From Clostridia bacterium (GTDB lineage Bacteria; Bacillota_A; Clostridia; Christensenellales; Aristaeellaceae): a stretch of DNA of 64,000 nucleotides. The notes under the pieces are model-generated. The model saw nothing but the letters and a program-made list of their open reading frames with translations, was not told where the DNA came from and ran no database searches. The stretch covers positions 21,284-85,283 of the forward strand of contig JAGBBE010000188.1 of the NCBI GenBank assembly GCA_017938645.1, in the 5' to 3' direction. This document shows, one piece after another, positions 22,091 to 30,826 of this stretch (within the stretch, counting starts at the first letter, position 1; every line of letters starts with the position of its first letter). The position numbers and the translations under genes are program-made.

Positions 22091-23224
22091 TCATGGCTGC
22101 GCGCTTCGGGACACATTGAGAATGATGCCCGTTGCAGCCATCAGCAGCGAAACGGACGTGCCTCCCGCGCTGAAAAACGGCAGAGGCAGACCGGTGGTTG
22201 GCATCACGCCGATGACAACGCCGATGTTGAGCATGGCCTGCACAGTGATCATGGCCGTGAGTCCTGCTGCCAGCAGACAGCCATAGCGGTCAGGACAGCT
22301 GACAGCAATGCGCATGCCAGCAAAAGCAAAGGCCACAAACAGAAAAATGACAATCATGCAGCCGAAGAGGCCGAAATCCTCGCCAACAATGGCGAAGATA
22401 AAATCGCTTTCGGGATACGGCAGAAAGCTGAATTTCTGCCTGCCCTGCCCGAGTCCCCGTCCGAACAACCCGCCGGAGCCGATAGCAATCAGCGACTGTG
22501 CCAGCTGGTAGCCTTCGTCGTTCATCTGTGCAAAAGGATCGCGGAAGGACAAAAGTCGTTCCCGGCGATAGGGTTCGCTCCACGCATAGAAGCCTCCCAC
22601 ACACAGGCCTGCGATCCCCATCAATGAAAGATGCCTCCACTTGGCTCCGGCAATGAGCATCATCAATACGGCAACGATCACAATGCTGCCTGCCGTGGAA
22701 AGATTGGGCTGTTCCAGAATCAGCAGAAACATCGCGGCAGGTATCATCAGGAACGGAACGATCCCCTTCCACAGTTTCTCGACGCGTTTGAGCTGATAGC
22801 TCAGTATGGAAGCCAGATACATCACCGATGCAATTTTGGCTACCTCCGAAGGCTGAAAGCTCATGCCTGCGATATTGAGCCACCTGCGGGAACCGTTGAG
22901 ATACACCCCGATTCCCGGAATGATGACCAGCACCAGCAGGATGAAGCTCACACCGAGCGCGGCCACAACCACTCTGGGCTCGCGCCAGAAGGTATACGGA
23001 ATCCGGCTGGTCAGCAGCATCAGAGCTGCTCCAAGTCCAACGCCGATCAGCTGCCGCTTGACCTCCAGCAGCGCATCTCCCGATGAAGCTGCCTTGTAAT
23101 ATGTTGCGCTGAAAAGCGTGACGAGTCCGCCCATGATCAGCAGCACTGTGATCACCAGCAGTGTACAGTCCACCGGTCTCGGTCTGGACTTCAGGTATTT
23201 ATCCGGTATTTCTCTCTGGATCAA
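22091..23224 (-). CDS. ftsW: SEDS peptidoglycan polymerase FtsW (FtsW/SpoVE)
   Basis: A 377-residue protein with about ten membrane helices. Family motifs are GSRRWLNIAGMSFQPSEVAK, FLPYPESDFIFAIVGEDFG and TGLPLPFFSAGGTS. SEDS proteins polymerise lipid II glycan together with a class B PBP, here probably the transpeptidase encoded at 27182. Between murD and murA this position is taken by ftsW or spoVE in Clostridia, and sequence alone does not separate them. The start is TTG at 23224, 7 nt after GGGAGG; no ATG is suitably placed. Confidence 0.9.
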   Translation of the reverse strand: MIQREIPDKYLKSRPRPVDCTLLVITVLLIMGGLVTLFSATYYKAASSGDALLEVKRQLIGVGLGAALMLLTSRIPYTFWREPRVVVAALGVSFILLVLVIIPGIGVYLNGSRRWLNIAGMSFQPSEVAKIASVMYLASILSYQLKRVEKLWKGIVPFLMIPAAMFLLILEQPNLSTAGSIVIVAVLMMLIAGAKWRHLSLMGIAGLCVGGFYAWSEPYRRERLLSFRDPFAQMNDEGYQLAQSLIAIGSGGLFGRGLGQGRQKFSFLPYPESDFIFAIVGEDFGLFGCMIVIFLFVAFAFAGMRIAVSCPDRYGCLLAAGLTAMITVQAMLNIGVVIGVMPTTGLPLPFFSAGGTSVSLLMAATGIILNVSRSAQP

Positions 23225-23302
23225 AAAATCCCCTCCCTGGCTTCAAAGATGCATTTTCTTTGGTAGCATCTCTTCCGCAAAGGGAAGGGGTTTGAGCAAG
23301 CG

Positions 23303-24667
23303 TCAGGCGAGATCGTTTACGATCTGCTTGAATACCTCGCCGCGCTGTTCATAATCGCGGAACATGTCAAAACTTGCACATGCGGGAGACAGAAGCACAT
23401 TGCCGCCGGATACAGCCAGCTCGCGAGCCTTGTTCACCGCATCCTCCATGCTGTATGCACGGGTGATGCTGGCATACCCGGCTTCCTCGAGCTGTTCGCG
23501 GATCTGACGGGAGGTTTCGCCCATCACAACCACATGGCTCATCCACTGGGATGCAACGATCTCACGGCACAGCGGCATAAAGTCGGTATGCTTATCGTAG
23601 CCGCCAAGCAGGATCACCGTAGGCGCTTTCATGCTCTGCACAGCCTTGATGGTGGAGTCGACGTTGGTGCCCTTGCTGTCATTGATATAGGTCACGCCCT
23701 TGAAGACGCGCACCTTTTCGATGCGGTGCTCCACACCGGTGAAGTTCATCAGCGTATGACGGATCACAGGCGCAGGCACGCCGACAAAACAGGCCATGGC
23801 CGTTGCAGCCAGCGCGTTTTCCAGATTGTGCGGACCGGGAATCAGGATCTGATCCGTGTCGCAGATGATGCGGCGCGCGCCGTTCCACTGCCATACGATC
23901 TTGCCGTCCTCCACAAAAGCACCATTTTCAACCTTTTGCGTACGACTGAAGAACGCGATCTGGGACTTGATGGTTTCAGCCATCTTCACAAGCGTAGGAT
24001 CGTCCATGTTAAGCACCGCGCAGTCGTCAGCCGTCTGATTTTCAAACATGCGGCCCTTGAGGCGGAGGTATTCCTCCATGGTGCCATGACGGTTGAGATG
24101 ATCCTCGGTAATGTTCAGAAGCGCTGCAACATGCGGATGGAAGGTATCGATGCTTTCCAGCTGGAAGCTGGAGACTTCGATCACAGTCACATCCTGTTTC
24201 TGAGCAACCTGTGCCACAGAAGACAGCGGATAGCCGATATTGCCCGCCACATGCGTCGTGCGTGCAGCGTTTTCAAAAATCTTGCCAAGCAGCGTGGTGG
24301 TGGTGGTTTTGCCGTTGGTGCCGGAAATGGCCAGCACGTCGCCCGCAAGATTCTGGTAAGCCAGTTCCAGCTCGCCCACCATGGGAATCTGCTTTTCCTG
24401 CGCGGCCTTGACCACGGGTGCTGTAATCGGCACGCCGGGGCTGATGACCAGACCATCGGCCTCGCTGAGCAGCGCAACCGGATCCTCTCCCAGACGGAAT
24501 TCACAGCCGATACTGCGCAGTCCGTCCAGATCATGTCCGAAGGCTTCTTCCTTTTTGCGGTCGTTAAGCAACGGCATTGCGCCCTTTTTGCGCAGAAGCT
24601 CCGCCACAGCAATACCGCTGCGAGCCATGCCCACAACCAGAATACGTTTGTCAGTAAGCTGCATCAT
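23303..24667 (-). CDS. murD: UDP-N-acetylmuramoylalanine-D-glutamate ligase
   Basis: A 454-residue Mur ligase. It has an N-terminal Rossmann-like domain (GMARSGIAVAELL), the ATP-binding P-loop SGTNGKTTTTT, the central-domain motif NITEDHLNRHG, and the C-terminal YINDSKGTNVDST motif typical of MurD. It adds D-Glu to UDP-MurNAc-L-Ala in the cytosol. ATG at 24667 follows GGAGG by 7 nt; the longer frame to 24775 overlaps mraY and has no family match. Confidence 0.95.
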   Translation of the reverse strand: MMQLTDKRILVVGMARSGIAVAELLRKKGAMPLLNDRKKEEAFGHDLDGLRSIGCEFRLGEDPVALLSEADGLVISPGVPITAPVVKAAQEKQIPMVGELELAYQNLAGDVLAISGTNGKTTTTTLLGKIFENAARTTHVAGNIGYPLSSVAQVAQKQDVTVIEVSSFQLESIDTFHPHVAALLNITEDHLNRHGTMEEYLRLKGRMFENQTADDCAVLNMDDPTLVKMAETIKSQIAFFSRTQKVENGAFVEDGKIVWQWNGARRIICDTDQILIPGPHNLENALAATAMACFVGVPAPVIRHTLMNFTGVEHRIEKVRVFKGVTYINDSKGTNVDSTIKAVQSMKAPTVILLGGYDKHTDFMPLCREIVASQWMSHVVVMGETSRQIREQLEEAGYASITRAYSMEDAVNKARELAVSGGNVLLSPACASFDMFRDYEQRGEVFKQIVNDLA

Positions 24668-24684
24668 AATCAGTCCTCCGGATC

Positions 24685-25686
24685 TTACAGCCTGATCGTA
24701 AGCACGGCAATCAGGCTGAGCACTGCAACCACGACCGCGTACATCGCCACGATCTTCTTTTCGCTCATGCCGCACAGCTCAAAATGATGATGAATCGGCG
24801 ACATCTTGAAGATACGCTTGCCATGGGTCAGTTTGAAATACACGCGCTGGATGATGACGCTCAGAGAAGAGGCCACAAGCGTGAAGGAAATCAGAAGCAT
24901 AAACAGAGGCATGCGCAGAAGCATGGCAATGCCAACCGTTGCTCCTCCGATAAACATGCTGCCCGTGTCGCCCATGAACACCATGGCAGGATAGCGGTTG
25001 AAACGCAGGAAGCCGATACAGCCTCCTACCAGCGCAGCGATAAAGATGGCCAAATTGCGGTAATTCTCGGCATTTTCAGCCGGAACGGCAGCCGCCACCA
25101 GCAGCGTCATCACAAACCACGCCAGTCCGCCGACCGTCGTCACGCTGGAAAGAATGCCGTCCAGGCCATCCTGCAGGTTGGCGCTGTTGACCATAAAGAT
25201 GATCACCAGCGTCATCAGCGGCACATAGAAGATGCCGAGATTCCACTCCACATTGAAGAAGGGAACGATGATGCTGGAGCCTACCATGGGATGCAGGTAG
25301 CAGTACAGCGAGAAAGCAAAGGCAGTCAGCACCTGACCGATGATCTTCTGCCACCAGATCAGGCCGAGATTACGCTTTTTGACAACCTTGATATAGTCAT
25401 CCACAAAGCCAACCAGCATGCTCAGGAGCGCAATGAACAGCACCGCCAGCGTAAAATCCTGCCAGCCGAACCATGCGCCGTGCAGCACCAGTGCAAACAC
25501 ACAGCTGACAACGGTGAACATCAGTCCGCCCATGGTCGGGGTGCCCTGCTTGACCTGATGGCTCTGGGGACCCAGCTCATAGATGGACTGGCCGAACTTC
25601 ATCCTGCGCAGAACCGGCAGAAAGCGCGGGCCGATGAGAAGCATTGCAATCACAGACAGTACGATCGCCAGAACGGGCTTAAGCAT
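24685..25686 (-). CDS. mraY: Phospho-N-acetylmuramoyl-pentapeptide transferase
   Basis: A 333-residue protein with about ten membrane helices. Conserved MraY features are PTMGGLMF near the N-terminus, the Asp-rich FVDDYIKVV, NLQDGLDG (catalytic NxxDGxDG), and the histidine loop SPIHHHFELCG. It moves phospho-MurNAc-pentapeptide to undecaprenyl phosphate, forming lipid I. ATG at 25686 is chosen: the in-frame GTG at 25695 overlaps the AAGGAG ribosome site. The start lies six bases after the murE stop, where murF would usually come. Confidence 0.95.
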   Translation of the reverse strand: MLKPVLAIVLSVIAMLLIGPRFLPVLRRMKFGQSIYELGPQSHQVKQGTPTMGGLMFTVVSCVFALVLHGAWFGWQDFTLAVLFIALLSMLVGFVDDYIKVVKKRNLGLIWWQKIIGQVLTAFAFSLYCYLHPMVGSSIIVPFFNVEWNLGIFYVPLMTLVIIFMVNSANLQDGLDGILSSVTTVGGLAWFVMTLLVAAAVPAENAENYRNLAIFIAALVGGCIGFLRFNRYPAMVFMGDTGSMFIGGATVGIAMLLRMPLFMLLISFTLVASSLSVIIQRVYFKLTHGKRIFKMSPIHHHFELCGMSEKKIVAMYAVVVAVLSLIAVLTIRL

Positions 25687-25691
25687 TCCGA

Positions 25692-27164
25692 TCACTCCTT
25701 GGTATGTTGCATTTCCTCCAGAAGTTCCTGTACGATAACCTTTTCATCGAAGGGGCGCTTTACACCCATGATGTCCTGATAGTTTTCATTGCCCTTGCCG
25801 GCCAGCACGATTACATCACCTTCACGGCCGATGGTCAGCGCATAGCGGATGGCTTCACGGCGGTTTTCGATTACCGTGTACTCGCCGTCCGTGTGCCTGA
25901 TTCCCTCTTCGATAGCGCTGAGAATCACATTGGGATCCTCGGTGCGGGGATTATCGCTGGTGAGCACGGAAAAATCCGACATTCTTCCGGCAATTTCGCC
26001 CATTATGGGCCGCTTGCCATGATCACGGTCGCCGCCGCACCCCACCAGTGTGATCAATCTGCCCTTGGTGAAAGCGCGCACGGTTTTCAGCACGTTTTCA
26101 AGTGCATCAGGCGAATGAGCATAGTCAAGAATTACCTTATAGGGCGTGCGGGTGTCGAGCACCTCCACGCGACCAGGCACATTGCGGATGCTCTCAAGGC
26201 CATTGCGGATAGCATCCTTGTCAATACCCATGATCATGGCCACAGACGCAGCTGCCAACGCGTTGTAGACATTGAACATACCGGTCAGATGCATGGTGAT
26301 GGGCATCTCCTCCAGCCTCTGCAGGCGGATGGTAAACGAGACGCCGTCCTCTGAAATTTCGATATCACGGGCGAACACATCCGCATCGGCGCTGATGCCG
26401 TAGGTCAGGTAGGGAATCGTCAGGTCGGAGCGGATGCTCTCACTGGTTTCCTCATCGGCGTTGAGAGAGGCATTCTTCACTGCATCATGCATAAAAAAGC
26501 TCTTCTTGGCCTCAAAATACTTCTCCATCGTGCCGAAGTAATCCAGATGATCCTGCGACAAATTGGTGTAACACGCCGCCTCAAAAGTCACGCCGTCCAG
26601 ACGGTGCATATCCACCGCATGCGCGCTCACTTCCATGCTGACAGCTTCCACGCCTTCATCCACCATCTGCCTGAGGCACCGGTGCAGATCCACCGGATCA
26701 GGCGTGGTCATGTTGCTGGGCAGGTGCTTGTCGCCGATCATATTCCCGGTGGTTCCGATCAGGCCGGTTTTGAGACCCGCTTTTTCCAGAATCGCCTTCA
26801 TCAGATAGCTGGTGGTGGTCTTTCCCTTGGTACCGCACACGCCGATCATGCGAAGCCGACGGGCGGGATGACCAAAGAAAGCTCCGGCAATATGAGCCAT
26901 GGCCGAGCGGACATTTTCCACCTTCACCTGCACAAGCGGACTGTCGAGGAAGCGTTCCACCACAAGCGCAGTGCAGCCGAACTGCGCGACCTGATCCGCA
27001 TAGTCATGTGCGTCAAAGTGCATGCCTTTTACGCAGAAAAACAGGCCGTTTGGCACCGGTTCCTTTATGCGGCTGTCTGTTACAAGCCTGCCGATTTCAA
27101 CGCCCAAATCACCCTTTGTTTCGATGATTCCGGGCACCTCAGCCAGCAATTCCTTCAGTTGCAT
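25692..27164 (-). CDS. murE: UDP-MurNAc-tripeptide synthetase, meso-DAP type
   Basis: A 490-residue Mur ligase: an N-terminal uridine-binding domain, P-loop GVCGTKGKTTTSYL, and LSQDHLDYFGTMEKYF in the central domain. The C-terminal domain carries LTSDNPRTEDP. The DNPR motif marks enzymes that add meso-diaminopimelate rather than lysine (established for the family), so the wall peptide is predicted to be of the meso-DAP type. GGAGG lies 7 nt before the ATG. Confidence 0.95.
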   Translation of the reverse strand: MQLKELLAEVPGIIETKGDLGVEIGRLVTDSRIKEPVPNGLFFCVKGMHFDAHDYADQVAQFGCTALVVERFLDSPLVQVKVENVRSAMAHIAGAFFGHPARRLRMIGVCGTKGKTTTSYLMKAILEKAGLKTGLIGTTGNMIGDKHLPSNMTTPDPVDLHRCLRQMVDEGVEAVSMEVSAHAVDMHRLDGVTFEAACYTNLSQDHLDYFGTMEKYFEAKKSFFMHDAVKNASLNADEETSESIRSDLTIPYLTYGISADADVFARDIEISEDGVSFTIRLQRLEEMPITMHLTGMFNVYNALAAASVAMIMGIDKDAIRNGLESIRNVPGRVEVLDTRTPYKVILDYAHSPDALENVLKTVRAFTKGRLITLVGCGGDRDHGKRPIMGEIAGRMSDFSVLTSDNPRTEDPNVILSAIEEGIRHTDGEYTVIENRREAIRYALTIGREGDVIVLAGKGNENYQDIMGVKRPFDEKVIVQELLEEMQHTKE

Positions 27165-27181
27165 CTGTATTCCTCCATCCT

Positions 27182-29296
27182 TTATGGACTGGGCATTTCA
27201 AATTGAACCTGAATCGATGTTCCCTGCGGCACAAACTCTCCCTGAGCCGGTTTTTGCAAAACCGCGAATCCTGTGCCTGTAATTTCCATATCGAGTCCGC
27301 GCTGACGCAGCAGCGTTGCCGCTTGAGCGATAGACTCCCCTATGACATCCGGTACGCACACGAGTTCCTGCGCCGTGACAGGATCACCGGTGTAGGTGTA
27401 GAGCATCACCTGACCGCCTTCCACCAGCTTGGCACCTGCGCTTGGCATTTGTGCCGTTACGGTATCGCCCGCGCCGTCATCCAGCACCCGGAACCCGGCC
27501 GCGCTCATCTGCCGCCGCGCCTCATAAAGGCTGAGTCCCACTGTGTCGGGTACTTCACACTCTGCGCGCTGCGAATCAGAGGGATATCCTAAATACGGTA
27601 ACACATCTGCGAGAATTTGTCCAGCAAAAGGCGCAGCAGTTGTGCCTCCGTAGTCCACAGGCGTATCAGCTTCATCCACAATTACCAGAAGAGCGATGCG
27701 CGGATCATCCGCAGGCGCAAATCCGAGAAATGAACCGATGTGCACATCCCTCACGATACGTCCTTCCTTGTAGACCTGCGCCGTGCCGGTTTTCCCGCCG
27801 ATACGCTGCCCCTCAACCTTCGCGTTCTTTGCGCCGCCGATGGACACAACATCCTCCAGCAGCCTGCGCATGATCGCGCTTGTTTCCTCCGAAATGGGAT
27901 TGGCGACAACCTTCGGCTGGGAACGGTACAGCACCGTTCCATCGGGAGAAACAGCCTCCTTGAGCAGATAGGGCTGCATCAGCCTGCCGCCGTTGATCAC
28001 CGAACATGCCGCCGTAAGAAGCTGGATGGGCGTAACGGCAATACTCTGTCCAAATCCAATTCGCGCCAAATCCACATTCTTCACATTTCGGGATGGTATC
28101 AGTATACCACTTCCCTCCCCCTGTAAGTCAACCTTGGTTTTGCTTCCTAGACCAAAAGCGTGAAGATATTGGTAGAACTGCTCTGTGCCAAGTCTGAGAG
28201 CCAGCTCGACAAACACGGGGTTGCAGCTGTTTTGCAGCGCCTCGGCCATGGTTTCGTCCCGATGCGGATTGCCCCAGCATCGGATGGTATCGCCATCCAC
28301 TTTGATTTTGGCCGAGCAGTAAAAGGTATCCTCCGGCGTGGTGACTTTTGCATCCAGCGCAGCGGCAGCCGTGAGGATTTTGAAGGTGGACCCCGGCTCA
28401 TATGCGTCCGAGATCAGGCGGATACGCATCAGCTGTGCCAGTGCGTCCGCCTGTTCACGCGGTGGATTGTTGGGATCATAGTCCGGCTTGGAGCACATGG
28501 CAAGAATTTCTCCGGTATACGGATCCATGGCAATGGCATGAACCGCCTGCGCCTTGTTGACGGCGTAGCATTCGCGCATGGCTTTTTCGCAGATTTCCTG
28601 GATATTGGCGTCGATGGTGAGTCGGATGCTGTTTCCATCCTGAGGCTCGATATACAGATTGCCGCTGTCGTAAATCGGTCGTGAGTAGGCGTCCACGCTG
28701 CGGAAACTGGCTCCGGCCATTCCTCTGAGCAGCGATTCATACTGCTGTTCAATTCCGCTCTGCCCTACGCTGTCCACATTCGTCAGCCCGAGCGTTTGGG
28801 TGAGGAAAGCGCCGCGCGGATAAATGCGACGAACATCTTCGTCAAACAGGAGCGCCTGAAGCTGTACAGCAGCAGCATCCTCCCCGGATTGAAGCTTACG
28901 GAGTTCATCCGCTGTTTCTCTGGAAACCTGCCGTTTGAGCATCACAGAGGCTTTGCTCCGGTCAGAAAGTTTCCTTTCAACCCCTTCTTCCGATAAATCC
29001 AAAATCGGACATATCGTTTGTGCAAACAAAGATATGTCCGATATCTTTCGTGGATCGGCGCTGATAATATAGGCCGTCGCGCTCATCACCAGCGTCTGAC
29101 CATTGGTGTCCAAGATGCTTCCGCGCCTTGCATAGACGGTTCCGGAACGCGTCCATTGACGGACGCCGCGCTGGGTTAGCTCCTCAGAGCGTGAAATGGT
29201 CAGATAGCCAATTCGAATCGTAAGCAGTGAAAAAAGAAATACCATCAGCACAAGCAGAGCAAAAACGCGCTTGCGGATGTGAAGTTCTGTGTGCAC
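27182..29296 (-). CDS. Class B penicillin-binding protein with two PASTA domains (SpoVD/PBP2B-like)
   Basis: A division transpeptidase of about 704 residues. An N-terminal cytoplasmic tail and one membrane helix (about residues 12-33) are followed by a dimerisation domain. The transpeptidase domain has the serine motif STFK near residue 305, SCN near 360 and KTGTAQ near 505. Two C-terminal PASTA domains follow (about 570-640 and 640-706). It crosslinks septal or cortex peptidoglycan, probably with FtsW. An ATG at 29302 has the Shine-Dalgarno only one base away, so GTG at 29296, 7 nt after GGGAGG, is the better start. The site lies in a hairpin. Whether this is PBP2B or SpoVD is undecided; only one such gene is present in the cluster. 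Confidence 0.88.
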   Translation of the reverse strand: MHTELHIRKRVFALLVLMVFLFSLLTIRIGYLTISRSEELTQRGVRQWTRSGTVYARRGSILDTNGQTLVMSATAYIISADPRKISDISLFAQTICPILDLSEEGVERKLSDRSKASVMLKRQVSRETADELRKLQSGEDAAAVQLQALLFDEDVRRIYPRGAFLTQTLGLTNVDSVGQSGIEQQYESLLRGMAGASFRSVDAYSRPIYDSGNLYIEPQDGNSIRLTIDANIQEICEKAMRECYAVNKAQAVHAIAMDPYTGEILAMCSKPDYDPNNPPREQADALAQLMRIRLISDAYEPGSTFKILTAAAALDAKVTTPEDTFYCSAKIKVDGDTIRCWGNPHRDETMAEALQNSCNPVFVELALRLGTEQFYQYLHAFGLGSKTKVDLQGEGSGILIPSRNVKNVDLARIGFGQSIAVTPIQLLTAACSVINGGRLMQPYLLKEAVSPDGTVLYRSQPKVVANPISEETSAIMRRLLEDVVSIGGAKNAKVEGQRIGGKTGTAQVYKEGRIVRDVHIGSFLGFAPADDPRIALLVIVDEADTPVDYGGTTAAPFAGQILADVLPYLGYPSDSQRAECEVPDTVGLSLYEARRQMSAAGFRVLDDGAGDTVTAQMPSAGAKLVEGGQVMLYTYTGDPVTAQELVCVPDVIGESIAQAATLLRQRGLDMEITGTGFAVLQKPAQGEFVPQGTSIQVQFEMPSP

Positions 29297-29299
29297 AAA

Positions 29300-29330
29300 C
29301 ATCCCTCCCGATCTCCGGATAGGAGGGATG
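29300..29330 (-). promoter_or_regulatory. Hairpin covering the ribosome site of the class B PBP
   Basis: On the minus strand CATCCCTCC (29330-29322) is perfectly complementary to GGAGGGATG (29308-29300), and a short inner ATC/GAT pairing is also possible. The 3' arm is the Shine-Dalgarno of the PBP gene. The structure would hide the site unless opened, as a translational control or coupling device. Confidence 0.6.
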
Positions 29331-29389
29331 TATGCTGATGTGCTTCTGTTTATGCGTATTTCGATCAGATGTGCATAAAAGCGACGGAA

Positions 29390-30010
29390 TCAGTTGCTGG
29401 CAATCATGGGGATCGGCGTGTTCTGCACCTGTTCCGTTTGATTCGCAGCCGTCATCCGCTGCCTTTTTGCCGTTTCCAGCGGACGGGTATCCACCGCCGT
29501 GAGCTGGATGGCCTTGGCGGATTCGGCAGGGATCATGTTCAGCTCCTGAGAGGCAGCGTAACAAATCACGGCCGGATCAGAGGCGGCAGCAATCTGCTCC
29601 TCGAGCTCGGCATTGGCACGGCGGTATTCATCGATCAGTGCCTGCTGACGGTTGATTTCATTCTGACAGGCGACAATCTGGCCCATCTGCCACAGAAGCC
29701 CTGCGCCGCAGATGCACAGGAAAATCCAGCAAATCAGGATTCCCTTCCAAATCTGAATCCTCACGCCGCCCTTTTCCATTTCCTTCTGGAGGGCCTGTTT
29801 TTTTTGCTCTCTGCGCTCAAGCTGCGCACGCTCCAGACGCTGTGCCTGGGTGCGGTGGCGGCGCTGATGTTCGGGTTTGAGCTGACCGGTGTAGAAATCC
29901 ACATCGCTGCCGGGCAGATATACATTGGCAGAAACGCCCATGCGCGCAGTGGGTACATACCGTTCGGGCATACGATTGAAGCTGTCGTACATCGGCTGAT
30001 ACTGTGCCAT
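29390..30010 (-). CDS. ftsL: FtsL/DivIC-like cell division protein
   Basis: A 206-residue bitopic protein, long for FtsL (about 100-130). A cytoplasmic N-terminal region of about 85 residues, basic in its second half, is followed by a membrane helix (about 86-106) and an extracellular coiled coil (about 108-140). The segment CYAASQELNMIPAESAKAIQL resembles the end of the FtsL/DivIC coiled coil. It lies between mraZ and the class B PBP, the standard ftsL position, but no rsmH separates it from mraZ. Sequence is weakly conserved in this family, so the call leans on position and topology. Confidence 0.75.
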   Translation of the reverse strand: MAQYQPMYDSFNRMPERYVPTARMGVSANVYLPGSDVDFYTGQLKPEHQRRHRTQAQRLERAQLERREQKKQALQKEMEKGGVRIQIWKGILICWIFLCICGAGLLWQMGQIVACQNEINRQQALIDEYRRANAELEEQIAAASDPAVICYAASQELNMIPAESAKAIQLTAVDTRPLETAKRQRMTAANQTEQVQNTPIPMIASN

Positions 30011-30036
30011 GGTGCATTCCCTCGTTTCTTACTTGA

Positions 30037-30528
30037 TTACGGATCGAGATCAGCGATCTGTTCCTGAATCTCGTCACGGTGCTCGCGGTAGTAGTCGTCC
30101 TCTTCCTGAGCCGCCACGCTGTCGATGACGCGGATATGATCCAGCGCGCCGCTGATTTCCACATCCTTGGCGTCGCCCAGCACATACTGACGAAGCTTGG
30201 CAGGAAGGAGCACGCGGCCCTGCGTATCGGCCTGCATGCCGGGATAGCTGAACTTGGCAATGTGATCCTGCTGCTTCTGCACGGCAGGCTTGCGGCGGTT
30301 GAGACTGTAAAGCTCAGCGATCATATCTTCAAAAGCATCATCCGGATAAATCGCGATGGCGCGGTCGGTGAGGCTGATGGTGATGGTAAAGCTGTCTCCC
30401 AGCGCCTTACGGTAGGCATTGGGGATGATAATTCGTCCCTTGGCGTCGATCGAGTGGTCATAGCTGCCAAAAAAGGTGAACTTCTTCCGTACGGGCTGTT
30501 GGCTGTCCGCGCGCCTTTCTTCCTCCAT
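30037..30528 (-). CDS. mraZ: Transcriptional regulator MraZ
   Basis: A 163-residue protein with two AbrB-like (SpoVT/MraZ) beta-folds. The first repeat has GSYDHSIDAKGRIIIPNAYR, the second ADTQGRVLLPAKLRQY; the DxKGR and DxxGR pairs are diagnostic. MraZ binds GTGG-type repeats ahead of its own gene and tunes the dcw operon. The N-terminus is some 15 residues longer than usual. ATG at 30528 is chosen because GGGGTGA precedes it by 5 nt; GTG at 30537 is the alternative. It is the first gene of the cluster and sits 26 bp ahead of ftsL. Confidence 0.93.
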   Translation of the reverse strand: MEEERRADSQQPVRKKFTFFGSYDHSIDAKGRIIIPNAYRKALGDSFTITISLTDRAIAIYPDDAFEDMIAELYSLNRRKPAVQKQQDHIAKFSYPGMQADTQGRVLLPAKLRQYVLGDAKDVEISGALDHIRVIDSVAAQEEDDYYREHRDEIQEQIADLDP

Positions 30529-30550
30529 GCCCGTCACCCCGCTCCCTTTT

Positions 30551-30617
30551 TGCCACCACTTTTCACCCTAAAATGGGTTGTGCCACCATTATACCCCACT
30601 TCTTCAGGGAAAGTAAA
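30551..30617 (-). promoter_or_regulatory. dcw cluster promoter with MraZ-box-like GTGG repeats
   Basis: A perfect TATAAT (30593-30588) has TTTACT (30617-30612) 18 bp upstream. Three G-rich repeats surround and follow it on the minus strand: AGTGGGG (ending at 30594, touching the -10), TGGTGGC (30588-30582) and AGTGGTGGC (30560-30552). MraZ is known to bind repeated GTGG(G/T) boxes before mraZ, so autoregulation is likely. The rest of the 300-bp gap is AT-rich, with one terminator. Confidence 0.65.
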
Positions 30618-30710
30618 TGCAAACGAGAAAACCATTTTTTGTTATTTGAAACAATTCGAACGTATTTCTATTCAATAGTAAGAACGCCTGTTCGCCACAA
30701 TTTGTGGGTG

Positions 30711-30757
30711 CTAAAAAAGAGCTCTCAAACCCTTTTGTCACAATGGTTTGAGAGCTC
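30711..30757 (-). terminator. Terminator of the metallophosphoesterase operon
   Basis: Perfect 13-bp arms GAGCTCTCAAACC (30719-30731) and its complement (30745-30757) with a 13-nt loop; a run of six T follows on the minus strand. Confidence 0.85.
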
Positions 30758-30826
30758 TGCGAACATTCGTTCGTTTTTTATTATTACATTTTTGTTAAGA
30801 AAAAGTATCAAAAAGTTTAGAAATGA

